A DNA stretch of 64,000 nucleotides from Azotimanducus chitobiosivorans (GCA_965200235.1 OZ241339.1:3286001-3350000); one strand, 5' to 3'. Positions 23,392 through 31,497 are shown, counted from the stretch's first letter. Numbers and translations: made by a program. The notes: generated from the letters alone by a model not told the origin.

Positions 23392-24147
23392 GTGACCTAC
23401 ATCGCAGATCTGTTTTCCCTCAACGGTAAGACAGCGGTTGTCGTCGGCGGCACGGGTGAATTATGCGGCGCGATGGCGCTCTCGCTTGCGCGGGCAGGTG
23501 CCGAGGTCGTGCTCGTTGGACGCAGCAAAGAAAATGTGGAAGCATGGCTCGCCACAATCTGCGAAGCTGGCGGAACAGGCTATTTCGTAGCAGCCGATGT
23601 CAGCTCGCGGTCCACAACATTTCCAAAAGCCTGGCGCGCGACTAGTGTCCTGTCCCATAAATAAGTGTGATTCAGAGTGGGCACAATCGCCGAGGGCAAG
23701 GCGCAGTCCGCAGGGAATATCGGGCATATTGCCAAGGGCTGCAACGCAGCCGTCGGCGATTGTGCCCACTCCCGAAGGGCGCGCAGGAGAAGGGCTGTGG
23801 CCGCGTTGCGTCCCTTGGCAATACGGCAAAGTATTGCCTGCGGAACGCGCCTTGCCACAGCCCTTCTCCTGCGCGCTGAACCCACACTTATTTATGGGAC
23901 AGGACACTAGGCGCCGCACAGCATTCGTGTCAATACCATCGTCCCCGGATTCTTCCCCGCGGAGCAAAACCGCGCTGTGCTGACGCCGGACAGGGTCGAG
24001 AAAATCATGGGTCATACGCCGATGCAGCGATTCGGTCAGCCGCATGAGCTCGCCGGTGCGACATTGCTACTCGCATCGGGTGCGGGTTCTTTCATCACCG
24101 GCGCGGAGATTGTTGTTGACGGCGGCTTTGCGGCGATGACTATCTGA
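23392..24147 (+). pseudogene. Short-chain dehydrogenase (SDR) gene, internally deleted and interrupted by MITE-A copy 2
   Basis: The 5' part, from GTG 23392, encodes a normal SDR start: LNGKTAVVVGGTGELCGAMALSLARAGAEVVLVGR with the nucleotide-binding glycines, up to VAADVSSR (about residue 73). The next native bases read VHNISKSLARD in a different frame, the helix that follows the YxxxK catalytic motif, so about 90 codons including the catalytic tyrosine and lysine are deleted. The mini-element follows, and after it APHSIRVNTIVPGFFPAEQNR to the end VVDGGFAAMTI completes the C-terminus. The last part resembles mannonate/gluconate-type SDRs. The protein cannot be functional. Confidence 0.88.
23642..23910 (-). 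repeat. MITE-A copy 2 (269 bp) inside the SDR pseudogene
   Basis: Same terminal inverted repeats and CTAG borders as copy 1, in the opposite orientation (the GTGGGCACAATCGCCGA hairpin comes first). It is the same length as copy 3 and nearly identical to it, suggesting recent spread. It interrupts SDR sequence between LARD and APHSIRVN. Confidence 0.88.
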
Positions 24148-24212
24148 AGAGTTGCGCAACGCTCGGTTGAAGCGCACAATGACCCGACTCGATGGCCTTG
24201 GAGAACGGGAAA

Positions 24213-24515
24213 ATGGCAGCGTACATCATGCTGAGCACACTGACCGATGAGGGCCGCAAGACGTTGAAAGCGCGACCTGAACGCTTGGGCGAAGTCAACA
24301 AGGAAGTCGAGGCGATGGGCGCGCGAGTGGTCGCTCAGTACGCGGTGCTTGGCGGCTATGACTTCGTCAACGTCATTGAGGCGCCGAGCAACGAAATCAT
24401 GGCGCGCCTCTCCATGGACTTGGGCTCGCGCGGCACCATCAAGGTGACTACATTCCCTGCGATGTCAATCGAGCGATTCATCGAAATGATGCAGTCCGGC
24501 TCCGGCGAGAAATGA
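24213..24515 (+). CDS. GYD domain protein
   Basis: A 100-residue protein. ATG 24213 is preferred over 24192 because family members begin M-A-x-Y-x-M-L-S-T-L-T. The GYD core is clear: LSTLTDEGRKTLKARPERLGEVNKEVEAMGARVV, AQYAVLGGYDFVNVIEAP, and a C-terminal LGSRGTIKVTTFPAMSIERF. GYD proteins are small ferredoxin-like alpha/beta proteins, probably ligand-binding or dimeric regulatory subunits, with no defined reaction. It overlaps the next gene by 4 bp (ATGA), and that gene starts with another GYD-like domain, so the two products may interact. Confidence 0.88.
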   Translation: MAAYIMLSTLTDEGRKTLKARPERLGEVNKEVEAMGARVVAQYAVLGGYDFVNVIEAPSNEIMARLSMDLGSRGTIKVTTFPAMSIERFIEMMQSGSGEK

Positions 24516-25492
24516 GCATCTATGTCCTGCTGATGCGGGACCACTCCGAGGGCCTCAAGGCCATAAAAAATACCGGCCCGGCGGCCGTGCAGGGCATCGT
24601 TGAGGCGCTAGAGCGCTGGGAGGCGAAAATCCTGATGGGCTACCGAATGCTGGGGCAATGGGATCAGTGCTACATCATCGAAGCGCCCGATAATTTCAAG
24701 GCCTACCGAGCGACCTTGGCGCAGGAGATGAGCACCACGGTGGACACGGAAATTCTGCCAGCCATCGACCTGCCGCTCTTCGAGCGCTTGATCACCCAGT
24801 CGGCGCAGACCGCGGGACCACATTCGTGGCAGATCTCCTGGTGGGCGCGCATCGCCCGTTTCGTCATGTACCCATACGCCTACCAGCGCTGGGGTTGGAA
24901 GTATTTCACCGAGCACGCCGTCCATGGCAAGGAGAAGTTCAAGTCTGTGCGTGCGCCTTGCATCATCATCTCCAACCACCAGAGCCACTTTGATCAGTTC
25001 TGCTTGCTGAAGGCCGTGCCGCCGCGCATCCGCTCCAATCTCTTCTTCGGTGCGGCGGCTGACCGCTGGTTCCTGAAGGGGCGCAAGGAAATCACCATGC
25101 AGCCTTGGTATCAGTCGCTGGTGATGGGCAGCTACCCGATTCAGCGCGGCGGTGGCTCGAGGACGCTTGAATACCCCAAGTGGCTGCTTGACCAAGGTGC
25201 CAATCTCATGCTCTTCCCGGAAGGCACGCGCGCACGGGGCCGGCACCTATCGCCCTTCAAACACGGCGTGTCCATTCTCGCGCTTGAGAAGGGCGTACCA
25301 GTGGTGCCGGTCTATCTTGAAGGCCTCAAGCGCATTCGGCCGCCGGGCACGAAGAAGAACATTCCCGGTCCGGTGGCGGCGCATGTGCTCGACCCCGTCC
25401 GCTTTGCCCCGGGCACCAGCGTGCCCGAGGCAACGGAGCGTCTCTATGCCACCATGAAGGCGTTTCACGAAGACATCCGGGGCGTCGAGTGA
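24512..25492 (+). CDS. GYD-like domain fused to PlsC-type lysophospholipid acyltransferase
   Basis: A 326-residue protein. Residues 1-95 are a second GYD-like domain (SIYVLLMRDHSEGLKAIKN, ILMGYRMLGQWDQCYIIEAP, ILPAIDLPLFERLI). From about residue 110 it is a 1-acylglycerol-3-phosphate acyltransferase: IIISNHQSHFDQF carries the catalytic HX4D, SYPIQRGGGS and NLMLFPEGTRARG form the substrate motifs, and VPVVPVYLEG follows. The enzyme half looks complete and would act at the inner membrane in phospholipid or storage-lipid synthesis. The fusion is unusual. A WS/DGAT gene and PHA genes lie just downstream, which suits a neutral-lipid role. Confidence 0.88.
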   Translation: MSIYVLLMRDHSEGLKAIKNTGPAAVQGIVEALERWEAKILMGYRMLGQWDQCYIIEAPDNFKAYRATLAQEMSTTVDTEILPAIDLPLFERLITQSAQTAGPHSWQISWWARIARFVMYPYAYQRWGWKYFTEHAVHGKEKFKSVRAPCIIISNHQSHFDQFCLLKAVPPRIRSNLFFGAAADRWFLKGRKEITMQPWYQSLVMGSYPIQRGGGSRTLEYPKWLLDQGANLMLFPEGTRARGRHLSPFKHGVSILALEKGVPVVPVYLEGLKRIRPPGTKKNIPGPVAAHVLDPVRFAPGTSVPEATERLYATMKAFHEDIRGVE

Positions 25493-25511
25493 CGCCCGGA
25501 TTCTAAACCCA

Positions 25512-25534
25512 CTCCTCCTTCAAGTATGGAGGAG
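25512..25534. terminator. Possible bidirectional terminator hairpin
   Basis: CTCCTCC and GGAGGAG pair across a 9-base loop between the convergent acyltransferase and phasin genes. There is no T-run on either side, so support is weak. Confidence 0.25.
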
Positions 25535-25545
25535 AGGAGGCCAGC

Positions 25546-25890
25546 TTAAGCAGCTTTGGCGTCGCTCTTCGGCGCTTCGGCTACTTCTTCGGCAGGCGAG
25601 AACGCATTGCGAATCGCCGTGTTTTGCGCTTCGAACGCTTCCCTCAGCATTTCGCCGCGGGTCGTGAGCGCCTGTTGGGTGTTGCTCCATAGCTGCTCGC
25701 CGTATTCACGCTGCAACTCCACAAAGCTCTGGACGTTGTTCACTTCCGGGAGCTTGCTGGCGAAGTCTTGATTGAACTGCACGTAGCTGCTGAAGTTCTT
25801 GGAGTCGAATTCCGCGAGCTTGCGGAACCATTCGGCGTTCAGCTCCATCAGTTCACGGGCGAGTTTCATTTGTTGTTCAAACGGATTCAT
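25546..25890 (-). CDS. phaP: Phasin family protein (PHA granule-associated)
   Basis: A 114-residue protein; ATG 25890 has a strong GGAGGA site 8 bases upstream. The sequence is a charged amphipathic helix-rich phasin: FEQQMKLARELMELNAEWFRKLAEFDSKNFSSYVQFNQ, then VQSFVELQREYGEQLWSNTQQALTTRGEMLREAF and an Ala-rich C-terminus. Phasins coat PHA granules and control their size. Two palindromes upstream (25930-25961), one matching CTGC-N3-GCAG, suggest repression by PhaR, whose gene lies at 30218. Confidence 0.85.
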   Translation of the reverse strand: MNPFEQQMKLARELMELNAEWFRKLAEFDSKNFSSYVQFNQDFASKLPEVNNVQSFVELQREYGEQLWSNTQQALTTRGEMLREAFEAQNTAIRNAFSPAEEVAEAPKSDAKAA

Positions 25891-25929
25891 TGAGAGTTTC
25901 CTCCGACTGTTTGTGGTTGAAAATATGTC

Positions 25930-25961
25930 TTGCTGCACCGCAGCAAAGGTGCATTATGCAC
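25930..25961 (-). promoter_or_regulatory. Candidate PhaR operators upstream of the phasin gene
   Basis: TTGCTGCACCGCAGCAA (25930-25946) contains an exact CTGC-N3-GCAG, the PhaR site form described for Paracoccus denitrificans. A second palindrome GTGCAT-T-ATGCAC follows at 25949-25961 and a TGCAGTGCA lies a little further upstream. Position (about 40-70 bp before the start codon) fits promoter repression. Confidence 0.6.
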
Positions 25962-26020
25962 ACTTTGTTTGTGCAGTGCAACATTTTTTCAAGATTTTGC
26001 AAAAAAAATTTTTCGAGCGG

Positions 26021-26611
26021 CTATTGCAGCGCGTGGTCGGTCAAGCCATCGACATCGAATGTCATCATCACCAAATCGTGCAGGTTGCCGTTTCTGTCTT
26101 CGACAAAATCGGTCAGCAAGGCTTCCGCGGTGAAGCCGAGCCGTCCGAAGGCTGCTTGTGCGCCGCGCTGATCTGGCGTCATGTTGGCGGTCAGCTTCTT
26201 GAGGCCGAGGCTGCGGGCAATATCAAAAATCTTGCTGCTCAGGTGGCGGCCCAATCCCTGACTGCGGTAGTCGTGGCCCACCGTAAGCCGCAATTCTCCG
26301 ACTCGCCGCGTCCAGCGTGCCGGCGCTCGGTCCACGGTCGCAAAGCCGGCCATTTGCTCGCCGTCATAGGCAATAATCGAGGTCGTTGCGCCGCTCGCCA
26401 CATTGGTCAGCCAGTTATCCACGGCCTCGGGCCGAGTGATGTCCACGCGCAGGAACAAGAGGTCCTGCTCCGGCAGATTGCGCGCAAACGCAACGATGGC
26501 ATCACGGTCGCTTTGCCCGATGATGCGCAGTTCCACGCTGCGCCCGTCCGAGAGTGCTACGGCTTGCGGATAGCCGCTGATGGCAGATTCAGTGCTTTTG
26601 GTGACCGACAT
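26021..26611 (-). CDS. GNAT family N-acetyltransferase
   Basis: A 196-residue protein with the GNAT fold: SIIAYDGEQMAGFATVDR for strands 3-4, then the acetyl-CoA pyrophosphate loop in LTVGHDYRSQGLGRHLSSKIFDIARSLGLKKLTANM, and a C-terminal FGRLGFTAEALLTDFVEDRNG. The R-S-Q-G-L-G-R loop matches the Q/R-x-x-G-x-G/A consensus. The substrate is unknown. It is encoded between the phasin and WS/DGAT genes on the same strand, perhaps in one unit with the latter (30 bp gap). Confidence 0.88.
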   Translation of the reverse strand: MSVTKSTESAISGYPQAVALSDGRSVELRIIGQSDRDAIVAFARNLPEQDLLFLRVDITRPEAVDNWLTNVASGATTSIIAYDGEQMAGFATVDRAPARWTRRVGELRLTVGHDYRSQGLGRHLSSKIFDIARSLGLKKLTANMTPDQRGAQAAFGRLGFTAEALLTDFVEDRNGNLHDLVMMTFDVDGLTDHALQ

Positions 26612-26641
26612 GGGCCCTCCGTTCGTTTCTGTGGTGGAAGT

Positions 26642-28087
26642 TTATGCGCTGGCTTCTTGCCGACTTTGCTGCGATGCGGTAAGAAGTTCCTGAAAGGCAT
26701 CATTGACGCTTGTCGCCATCAAGTCCAAATCGGGCACCAGTCGGCGGTCACAAATGAAATTGATGTAGATGTGCTGGTTGTAGCTCGTGATCACCACGCC
26801 GAAGCCGAGATTGCCCGTGAGCATGAGCAGTCCGAGCTGATCGATGATCGGATAGCCGGCGAAATATTGCGTGGTCTGCACGCCAGGGACATTGGTGCAG
26901 ACGAAGTTGATGCCGAGCATGGGCGGGCGCGGTCCGAACGTAGGCGGCACCGGCATCGGAAAATTGGCTGCCAAAGCGGTTGGGTCGAGCGGCGTGCCGA
27001 CGAGCAATGTGGGCGCCATCGCCACTGGCGGGAAGTTCGGCGTGCCTTCCATCATGATCTGCATGGCCTGCGCTTCGCGGTTGTTCTTGATCTGTTCGGT
27101 TTCCCAGCGAACCTTGCCGAGCCGCGCCGTCATTTCCATGGGCGTGGCATCAAAGACCGGAAATATCGCGGAGACCTTGTTGCCGAGCGCCCCCTTGTCA
27201 TCTTCAGTGCGCACATTGACCGGGCACATGATGCGCAAATGCCCACCATCGGTATGTTCCTTGTGCGCCTTGAGATAGCGTGCGACACCTTCGGACACCG
27301 CGGCGAGCACGACATCGTTGATCGTGCCGCCGAGCGCGCTGCGAATGCGACGAAAGTCGGCAAACGAGTATTTGCTCCACAGGAACTTGCGTCGTGGCCC
27401 GACAGGTATCGAGTTCCAAGGCGCTGTCACCACCGGCTCGGCGAGGAATCGAGTCATCGATTCGCTGGCTCGTCGCAGCATTTCGCTGCGCTCAGAAGTC
27501 AAGCCCGCAAGCATGAACGGGTTCTCGCCGGTGAGGCTATGGGCCGTCTCGAGCATAGCTTCTGTCGCGAGCTCCACCGGCGTCGGCATGGGCTTCGGAT
27601 GCCATGGCTCGGGTTCAGGTTGCGGCGCATTTTGCTGCAGGTCAAACAGCACCATGTTGATATCCATGCCGGAGGCGCCGTCGATCATGGCGTGATGACC
27701 CGATTGCAGCAGCACCGTGCGGTCCTTGACCCCTTCAAGGCTGTAGGTGCGCCACAGCGGTCGGTCTCGTGGCAGAAGTGGTTCATTGAGCTTGACCGCA
27801 GCTTCAATCGCATCTTCAAGCGTCGAACCCTCTGGCAGACGGTGCTGCAAGACATGCTTGTCAAGGTTGAAGTCGGGATCGTCCACCCATTTCGGGTGTC
27901 CGAGATTAAACGGCACCAACGCGAGTCGCTGACGATAGCGCGGCACCAAATGCAGGCGCGATGCGATATGGTTGCGAATTGCATCGAAGGGGACTTCGCC
28001 TTCGAGGATGACGATTCCCGAGGCGTTCATCGGCCCGCTGGCTGTTTCCGTATACAAAAAGGAGGCGTCCTGAGCGCTTAATCGCAT
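26642..28087 (-). CDS. Wax ester synthase/diacylglycerol acyltransferase (WS/DGAT)
   Basis: A 481-residue protein with the catalytic HHxxxDG motif in LLQSGHHAMIDGASG (about 135-150), an N-terminus of the family type (SAQDASFLYTETASGPMNASGIVI) and the C-terminal region with VTSYNQHIYINFICDRRLVPD. These enzymes esterify fatty alcohols or diacylglycerol with acyl-CoA to make wax esters or triacylglycerol. The GYD-PlsC protein nearby could feed the same route, and the PHA genes on the other side make this a carbon-storage region. A long open frame runs on the opposite strand of this gene but has no independent support. Confidence 0.93.
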   Translation of the reverse strand: MRLSAQDASFLYTETASGPMNASGIVILEGEVPFDAIRNHIASRLHLVPRYRQRLALVPFNLGHPKWVDDPDFNLDKHVLQHRLPEGSTLEDAIEAAVKLNEPLLPRDRPLWRTYSLEGVKDRTVLLQSGHHAMIDGASGMDINMVLFDLQQNAPQPEPEPWHPKPMPTPVELATEAMLETAHSLTGENPFMLAGLTSERSEMLRRASESMTRFLAEPVVTAPWNSIPVGPRRKFLWSKYSFADFRRIRSALGGTINDVVLAAVSEGVARYLKAHKEHTDGGHLRIMCPVNVRTEDDKGALGNKVSAIFPVFDATPMEMTARLGKVRWETEQIKNNREAQAMQIMMEGTPNFPPVAMAPTLLVGTPLDPTALAANFPMPVPPTFGPRPPMLGINFVCTNVPGVQTTQYFAGYPIIDQLGLLMLTGNLGFGVVITSYNQHIYINFICDRRLVPDLDLMATSVNDAFQELLTASQQSRQEASA

Positions 28088-28110
28088 CGCGGTTTCCTGT
28101 TGTCGTCCTT

Positions 28111-28149
28111 ATGAGGTGACTATATGAGGTGGCTATATGAGGTGGCTAT
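28111..28149. repeat. Three tandem 13-bp repeats over the DUF6489 stop codon
   Basis: ATGAGGTGACTAT followed by two copies of ATGAGGTGGCTAT. The third copy contains the TAG stop codon (on the minus strand) of the DUF6489 gene, so the unit was probably duplicated outward from the gene end. No function suggested. Confidence 0.8.
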
Positions 28150-28391
28150 GTGTTGTCCTTGCTGCCAGCGGCTTGTCCGCTCGCGCCTGAGACTAGATTG
28201 AAGAAATTCTGCCAAGGCGCGAATGCACCGGTCATCAGTGTGCGCATGAACTCGTCGCGCTGCTCCGAAGAGGCTGAGAGCCGAGCGGTGAACTGTTCTA
28301 GCAATTGCTGATGAACGATGCCCATGTCCGGCAGTCCCATAAAGCGTCGCATCTCTTCGGGCGTGAGGTCCACTTCAACATTGATTTTCAT
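28146..28391 (-). CDS. DUF6489 family small protein
   Basis: An 81-residue protein whose N-terminus (MKINVEVDLTPEEMRRFMGLPDMGIVHQQLLEQF) matches the DUF6489 pattern: a short strand, TPEE, then FLGLPDV-like and a helix; the tail is variable and ends GSKDNT. Members are often encoded beside PHA genes. The function is unknown, and a granule or phasin-like association is a guess. It is divergent from phaC, sharing a 141-bp promoter region with PhaR-type palindromes. Confidence 0.7.
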   Translation of the reverse strand: MKINVEVDLTPEEMRRFMGLPDMGIVHQQLLEQFTARLSASSEQRDEFMRTLMTGAFAPWQNFFNLVSGASGQAAGSKDNT

Positions 28392-28415
28392 GGCGAGCTC
28401 TCTAGCGAGGCATAA

Positions 28416-28440
28416 GATGCAGTATCATACTGCATCGCAG
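28416..28440. promoter_or_regulatory. Candidate PhaR operators in the DUF6489/phaC divergent promoter
   Basis: A perfect 21-bp palindrome (28416-28436; 10-bp arms GATGCAGTAT and ATACTGCATC around one C) overlaps CTGCATCGCAG (28430-28440), an exact CTGC-N3-GCAG. The same form occurs upstream of the phasin gene. Binding by the phaR product (30218-30691) is inferred from the published Paracoccus site. Confidence 0.6.
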
Positions 28441-28532
28441 CATTTGCACGCGAGCGCCGCGTTATCTACAGCTGCGTCATCTACAGCAATGATGCACTTA
28501 CCTGCCACGCAACATGCCAAGGAGACCAGCCA

Positions 28533-30209
28533 ATGAGCCGTTCAGTCGATTCCGCCGCTGAGCAGACCGCCGAGCGCGTTGAAGGCGTTTCCCTCGGCAG
28601 CATGTGGGGCGCGGATCGCCAGAGCATTGCCGAGGCGTGGCAACGCTTCACTGAGTACATGCGCGGTCAGCCAACCTTGACGTTTGAAGCGCAAGCGAAG
28701 TTCCAGGCGGAACTCGCGAGCATCTGGTTTGGCAACGCCGATGCCGATCTCCCCGACGACCCGCGCTTCGCCGATCCCGAATGGAGCAATAATCCCATCT
28801 TTCGCCGCATGCGCCAGTCCTATGTGGCGTGGAGTCGCGCACTCGATTCATGGCTTGAGAAGTCGGGACTTGAGGGCATCGACCGGCAGCGCGCGCAGTT
28901 CCTCTTAGACGCCGCGAAGGACATCTACGCGCCCGTCAACACGCCGTTTACCCCCGAAACCATCCGCAAGGCCGTGGAAACAGGCGGTGCGAGCATCGTC
29001 AAAGGCGTGCAGAACTACGTTCAGGACTTGCAGCACAACCACGGCTATCCGGCAGTGGCGGACCGGCAGGCCTTTGAATTGGGCCGGGACGTAGCGGCCA
29101 CGCCGGGCAAGGTGGTGTTCCGCAACGACCTCTTTGAGCTGATTCAGTATCAGCCGACCACGCCGGAAGTCCACAAGAAGCCGCTCTTGTACGTCTTCAG
29201 CCAGGTCAACCGCTTCTATCTAGGCGACCTGACGCCGGAGCGCAGCCTCTTCAAGCAGCTTGTGGATAGTGGCGTGCAGGTGTTTGCGATGAGCTGGAAG
29301 AATCCGCAGCGGGACGACGCCAACTGGTCGCTCGATACCTACACCGAAGGCGTAATTGATGCCGTGCGCATCACGCGCAGCATCACAAGGCAGCGCGATG
29401 TCGATTTGATCGGCCTGTGCGCAGGTGGCTTGGTGGCGGCGACGGCGGCCGGCGTGCTTCAGCGCCGCGGCAACCATTGGATCAATTCACTGTCGCTCTT
29501 CGTGTCGATTCTCGACAATCAACTCGGCGACAGCGGCTTCAACCTCTTTGTCACCGACCAGACGGCAGCCGCCCAGAAGCAGCGCGTGCGCTTGCAAGGC
29601 GGCATGAGCGAGCGCGACATTCTGGAGATGTTCGCCATGCTGCGGCTTGACGAGAGCGTCTTCAGCTTCATGCGCAGCAACTACTTCCGCGGCGAGGACC
29701 CACTCGCCCACCCGCTCCTGTTCTGGTCGATGGACTACACGCGCGTGCCCGCCGAGTTGCAGTGCGACCTCATTGATCTAGGTCACAAGAACAAGCTCGC
29801 GGCCAAATCGCTCGTGGTGCTCGGCGAGCGGCTAGATCTCTCCGAGAGCGACTATCCCGTGTATGTCATGGCCGGCCTTACCGACCACATTACGCCGTGG
29901 GAAGCCTGCTACCGCAGCGTCCATTTGTTCGGCGGCGATGTCGAGTTTGTGCTGACCAGCCAGAACCACACCCAGACCATCAGCTCGCGGCCTGACAACC
30001 GGCACCTTCGCTACTGGCGAGGCGGCGAATATTCGAGCGATCCGCAAGAATGGCTGACGAAGAGTGAACAGACCGTCGGCAACTGGCGCGACCATTGGGT
30101 GGCTTGGCTGCAAGGGCATTCCGAGCTGAAATCTGCACCCGCAAATCTCGGCAACAAGACCTATCAGCCCTTGGACGATGCGCCCGGCCAGTACGTGCGC
30201 GAGAAATAA
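28533..30209 (+). CDS. phaC: Class I poly(3-hydroxyalkanoate) synthase
   Basis: A 558-residue protein. The catalytic cysteine is in the lipase-like box GLCAGG (Cys296), the aspartate in VMAGLTDHITPW and the histidine in TSQNHTQTI, which replaces the more usual S-G-H-I-x-x-I but keeps the His. The N-terminal region (FQAELASIWFGNADADLPDDPRF..., DPEWSNNPIF) is typical of synthases that polymerise short-chain hydroxyacyl-CoA. It has no PhaE partner nearby, which with its length fits class I. phaR follows 8 bp downstream. Confidence 0.95.
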   Translation: MSRSVDSAAEQTAERVEGVSLGSMWGADRQSIAEAWQRFTEYMRGQPTLTFEAQAKFQAELASIWFGNADADLPDDPRFADPEWSNNPIFRRMRQSYVAWSRALDSWLEKSGLEGIDRQRAQFLLDAAKDIYAPVNTPFTPETIRKAVETGGASIVKGVQNYVQDLQHNHGYPAVADRQAFELGRDVAATPGKVVFRNDLFELIQYQPTTPEVHKKPLLYVFSQVNRFYLGDLTPERSLFKQLVDSGVQVFAMSWKNPQRDDANWSLDTYTEGVIDAVRITRSITRQRDVDLIGLCAGGLVAATAAGVLQRRGNHWINSLSLFVSILDNQLGDSGFNLFVTDQTAAAQKQRVRLQGGMSERDILEMFAMLRLDESVFSFMRSNYFRGEDPLAHPLLFWSMDYTRVPAELQCDLIDLGHKNKLAAKSLVVLGERLDLSESDYPVYVMAGLTDHITPWEACYRSVHLFGGDVEFVLTSQNHTQTISSRPDNRHLRYWRGGEYSSDPQEWLTKSEQTVGNWRDHWVAWLQGHSELKSAPANLGNKTYQPLDDAPGQYVREK

Positions 30210-30217
30210 AAGCCGCC

Positions 30218-30691
30218 ATGCACAAGCTTAAAAAGTACCCAAATCGCCGTCTCTACAACGCCACCGAGAGCCGCTATGTCACCGTTGAGGATGTCCGCAA
30301 GCTCATCGTCAAAGGCGAAAGCATCGAAGTCGTTGATGCCAAGAACGGCCAAGACTTGACGCGCTCGGTGCTGCTGCAAATCCTCTCAGAGCAGGAGGCC
30401 GAAGGGCACGAGAGCGTGCTCACCAACCGCGTGATCGAGCAGTTGATCCGCTTTTACGGTGATCGTTTGGGGAATGTCGTGGGGCGCTATATTGAACAGA
30501 GCGTTGTCGCCTTCATGGATCATCAGGATCAGTGGCGCGCGCACCTGCGACAGCTGAACGACATGAATCCGCTGAATTTTATGCGCCAAGCCTTTGATGC
30601 AAGTTGGATGACCCCGAATCGTCCGCCCGACGTCGGGGCGAAAGGCACGCCGAGCGAGCCTGTGAGCGAAGTCGGCAAGGCGGCAAAGTGA
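30218..30691 (+). CDS. phaR: Polyhydroxyalkanoate synthesis repressor PhaR
   Basis: A 157-residue protein whose N-terminal 60 residues are the PHB/PHA accumulation regulator DNA-binding domain (LKKYPNRRLYNATESRYVTVEDVRKLIVKGESIEVVDAKNGQDLTRSVLLQI). A PHB-binding-type helical segment follows (VLTNRVIEQLIRFYGDRLG). PhaR binds nascent PHA and DNA competitively, derepressing phasin when granules form. Candidate operators are upstream of the phasin gene and phaC. It overlaps the HAD gene start (GTGA). Confidence 0.94.
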   Translation: MHKLKKYPNRRLYNATESRYVTVEDVRKLIVKGESIEVVDAKNGQDLTRSVLLQILSEQEAEGHESVLTNRVIEQLIRFYGDRLGNVVGRYIEQSVVAFMDHQDQWRAHLRQLNDMNPLNFMRQAFDASWMTPNRPPDVGAKGTPSEPVSEVGKAAK

Positions 30692-31497
30692 ACTACGCGG
30701 CGTTTGCCATCGATCTCGATGGCACCCTGCTGGTGGGCGACGAGGTGCCCGAAGTCAACAAAAAGGCAGTGCAGGCGGCATCGCAAGCCGGTATTCGCGT
30801 GGTCATCGCCACCGCGCGCTGGGCGCAGTTCGCGGTGCGGCTCGGCGAGTCTCTCGGCATCCACGACCCAGTGATCGCCTGTTCAGGTGCGCAGGTGTTC
30901 GACCCAGCCGGACCGGGTGATGTCTACGACAAGCGGCTGCCGCCAGACTTCGCCGAGGCGCTGTTCGCGATCTGCAATGAAGAACGGTGCATTGCGACAG
31001 TGACGCTTGGCGACCAAGTTAAGATCAAGATGGAAGGTCGCCCGGAGGCGCGCCATCTCGCGCCCGAGATGCGATGGTGCGCACAGCTGCACCTTGACAG
31101 CAAGGATTTGCCACGAGTCGCTGCGATTCAAGGCAGCCGCTGCGTGGAACGCATCCGGCGCGAGCTTGGCGAAGCGTTCAGTGACCGCGTCAACATCCTC
31201 GATTCGATCGGGCCGACCGGCAAGGTCATATTGGCGATCACGTCGACCGACGCGACCAAAGGCGCGGCGCTGACTGAGACTTGCGCGCATATGGGTATTG
31301 CCCCATCGCAAGTAGTTGCGTTTGGTGACGCTGAGAACGACCTCGACATGTTTCGTATCGCTGGCGCCTCGGTGGCCATGGGGCAAGCCGACGGTATGAC
31401 CAAGGCGGCGGCGACCTTTGTCAGCAAGGCGAACACCGACGGCGGCGTTGCGCACGCGATTTGGCGGCTGCTCGAACGCGGGACGCTTGCCGCCTGA
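30688..31497 (+). CDS. HAD superfamily hydrolase (Cof-type phosphatase)
   Basis: A 269-residue protein from GTG 30688, overlapping the phaR stop and preceded by AAGG. Motif I is FAIDLDGTLLVGDEVP, motif II VVIATARWAQF, and the late motifs are GKVILA and VVAFGDAENDLDMFRIAGASVAMGQA, with the GDxxND of Cof/IIB phosphatases. It probably dephosphorylates a sugar phosphate or nucleotide-like metabolite. Co-transcription with phaR may be incidental. Mobile-element debris begins about 35 bp downstream. Confidence 0.9.
   Translation: MNYAAFAIDLDGTLLVGDEVPEVNKKAVQAASQAGIRVVIATARWAQFAVRLGESLGIHDPVIACSGAQVFDPAGPGDVYDKRLPPDFAEALFAICNEERCIATVTLGDQVKIKMEGRPEARHLAPEMRWCAQLHLDSKDLPRVAAIQGSRCVERIRRELGEAFSDRVNILDSIGPTGKVILAITSTDATKGAALTETCAHMGIAPSQVVAFGDAENDLDMFRIAGASVAMGQADGMTKAAATFVSKANTDGGVAHAIWRLLERGTLAA

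Noticed and set aside
25799..28081. A 760-codon open frame on the plus strand
   Set aside because: It lies opposite the phasin, GNAT and WS/DGAT genes, which have clear motifs and ribosome-binding sites. Its own translation is His/Arg-rich with no domain; long antisense frames are common at this base composition.
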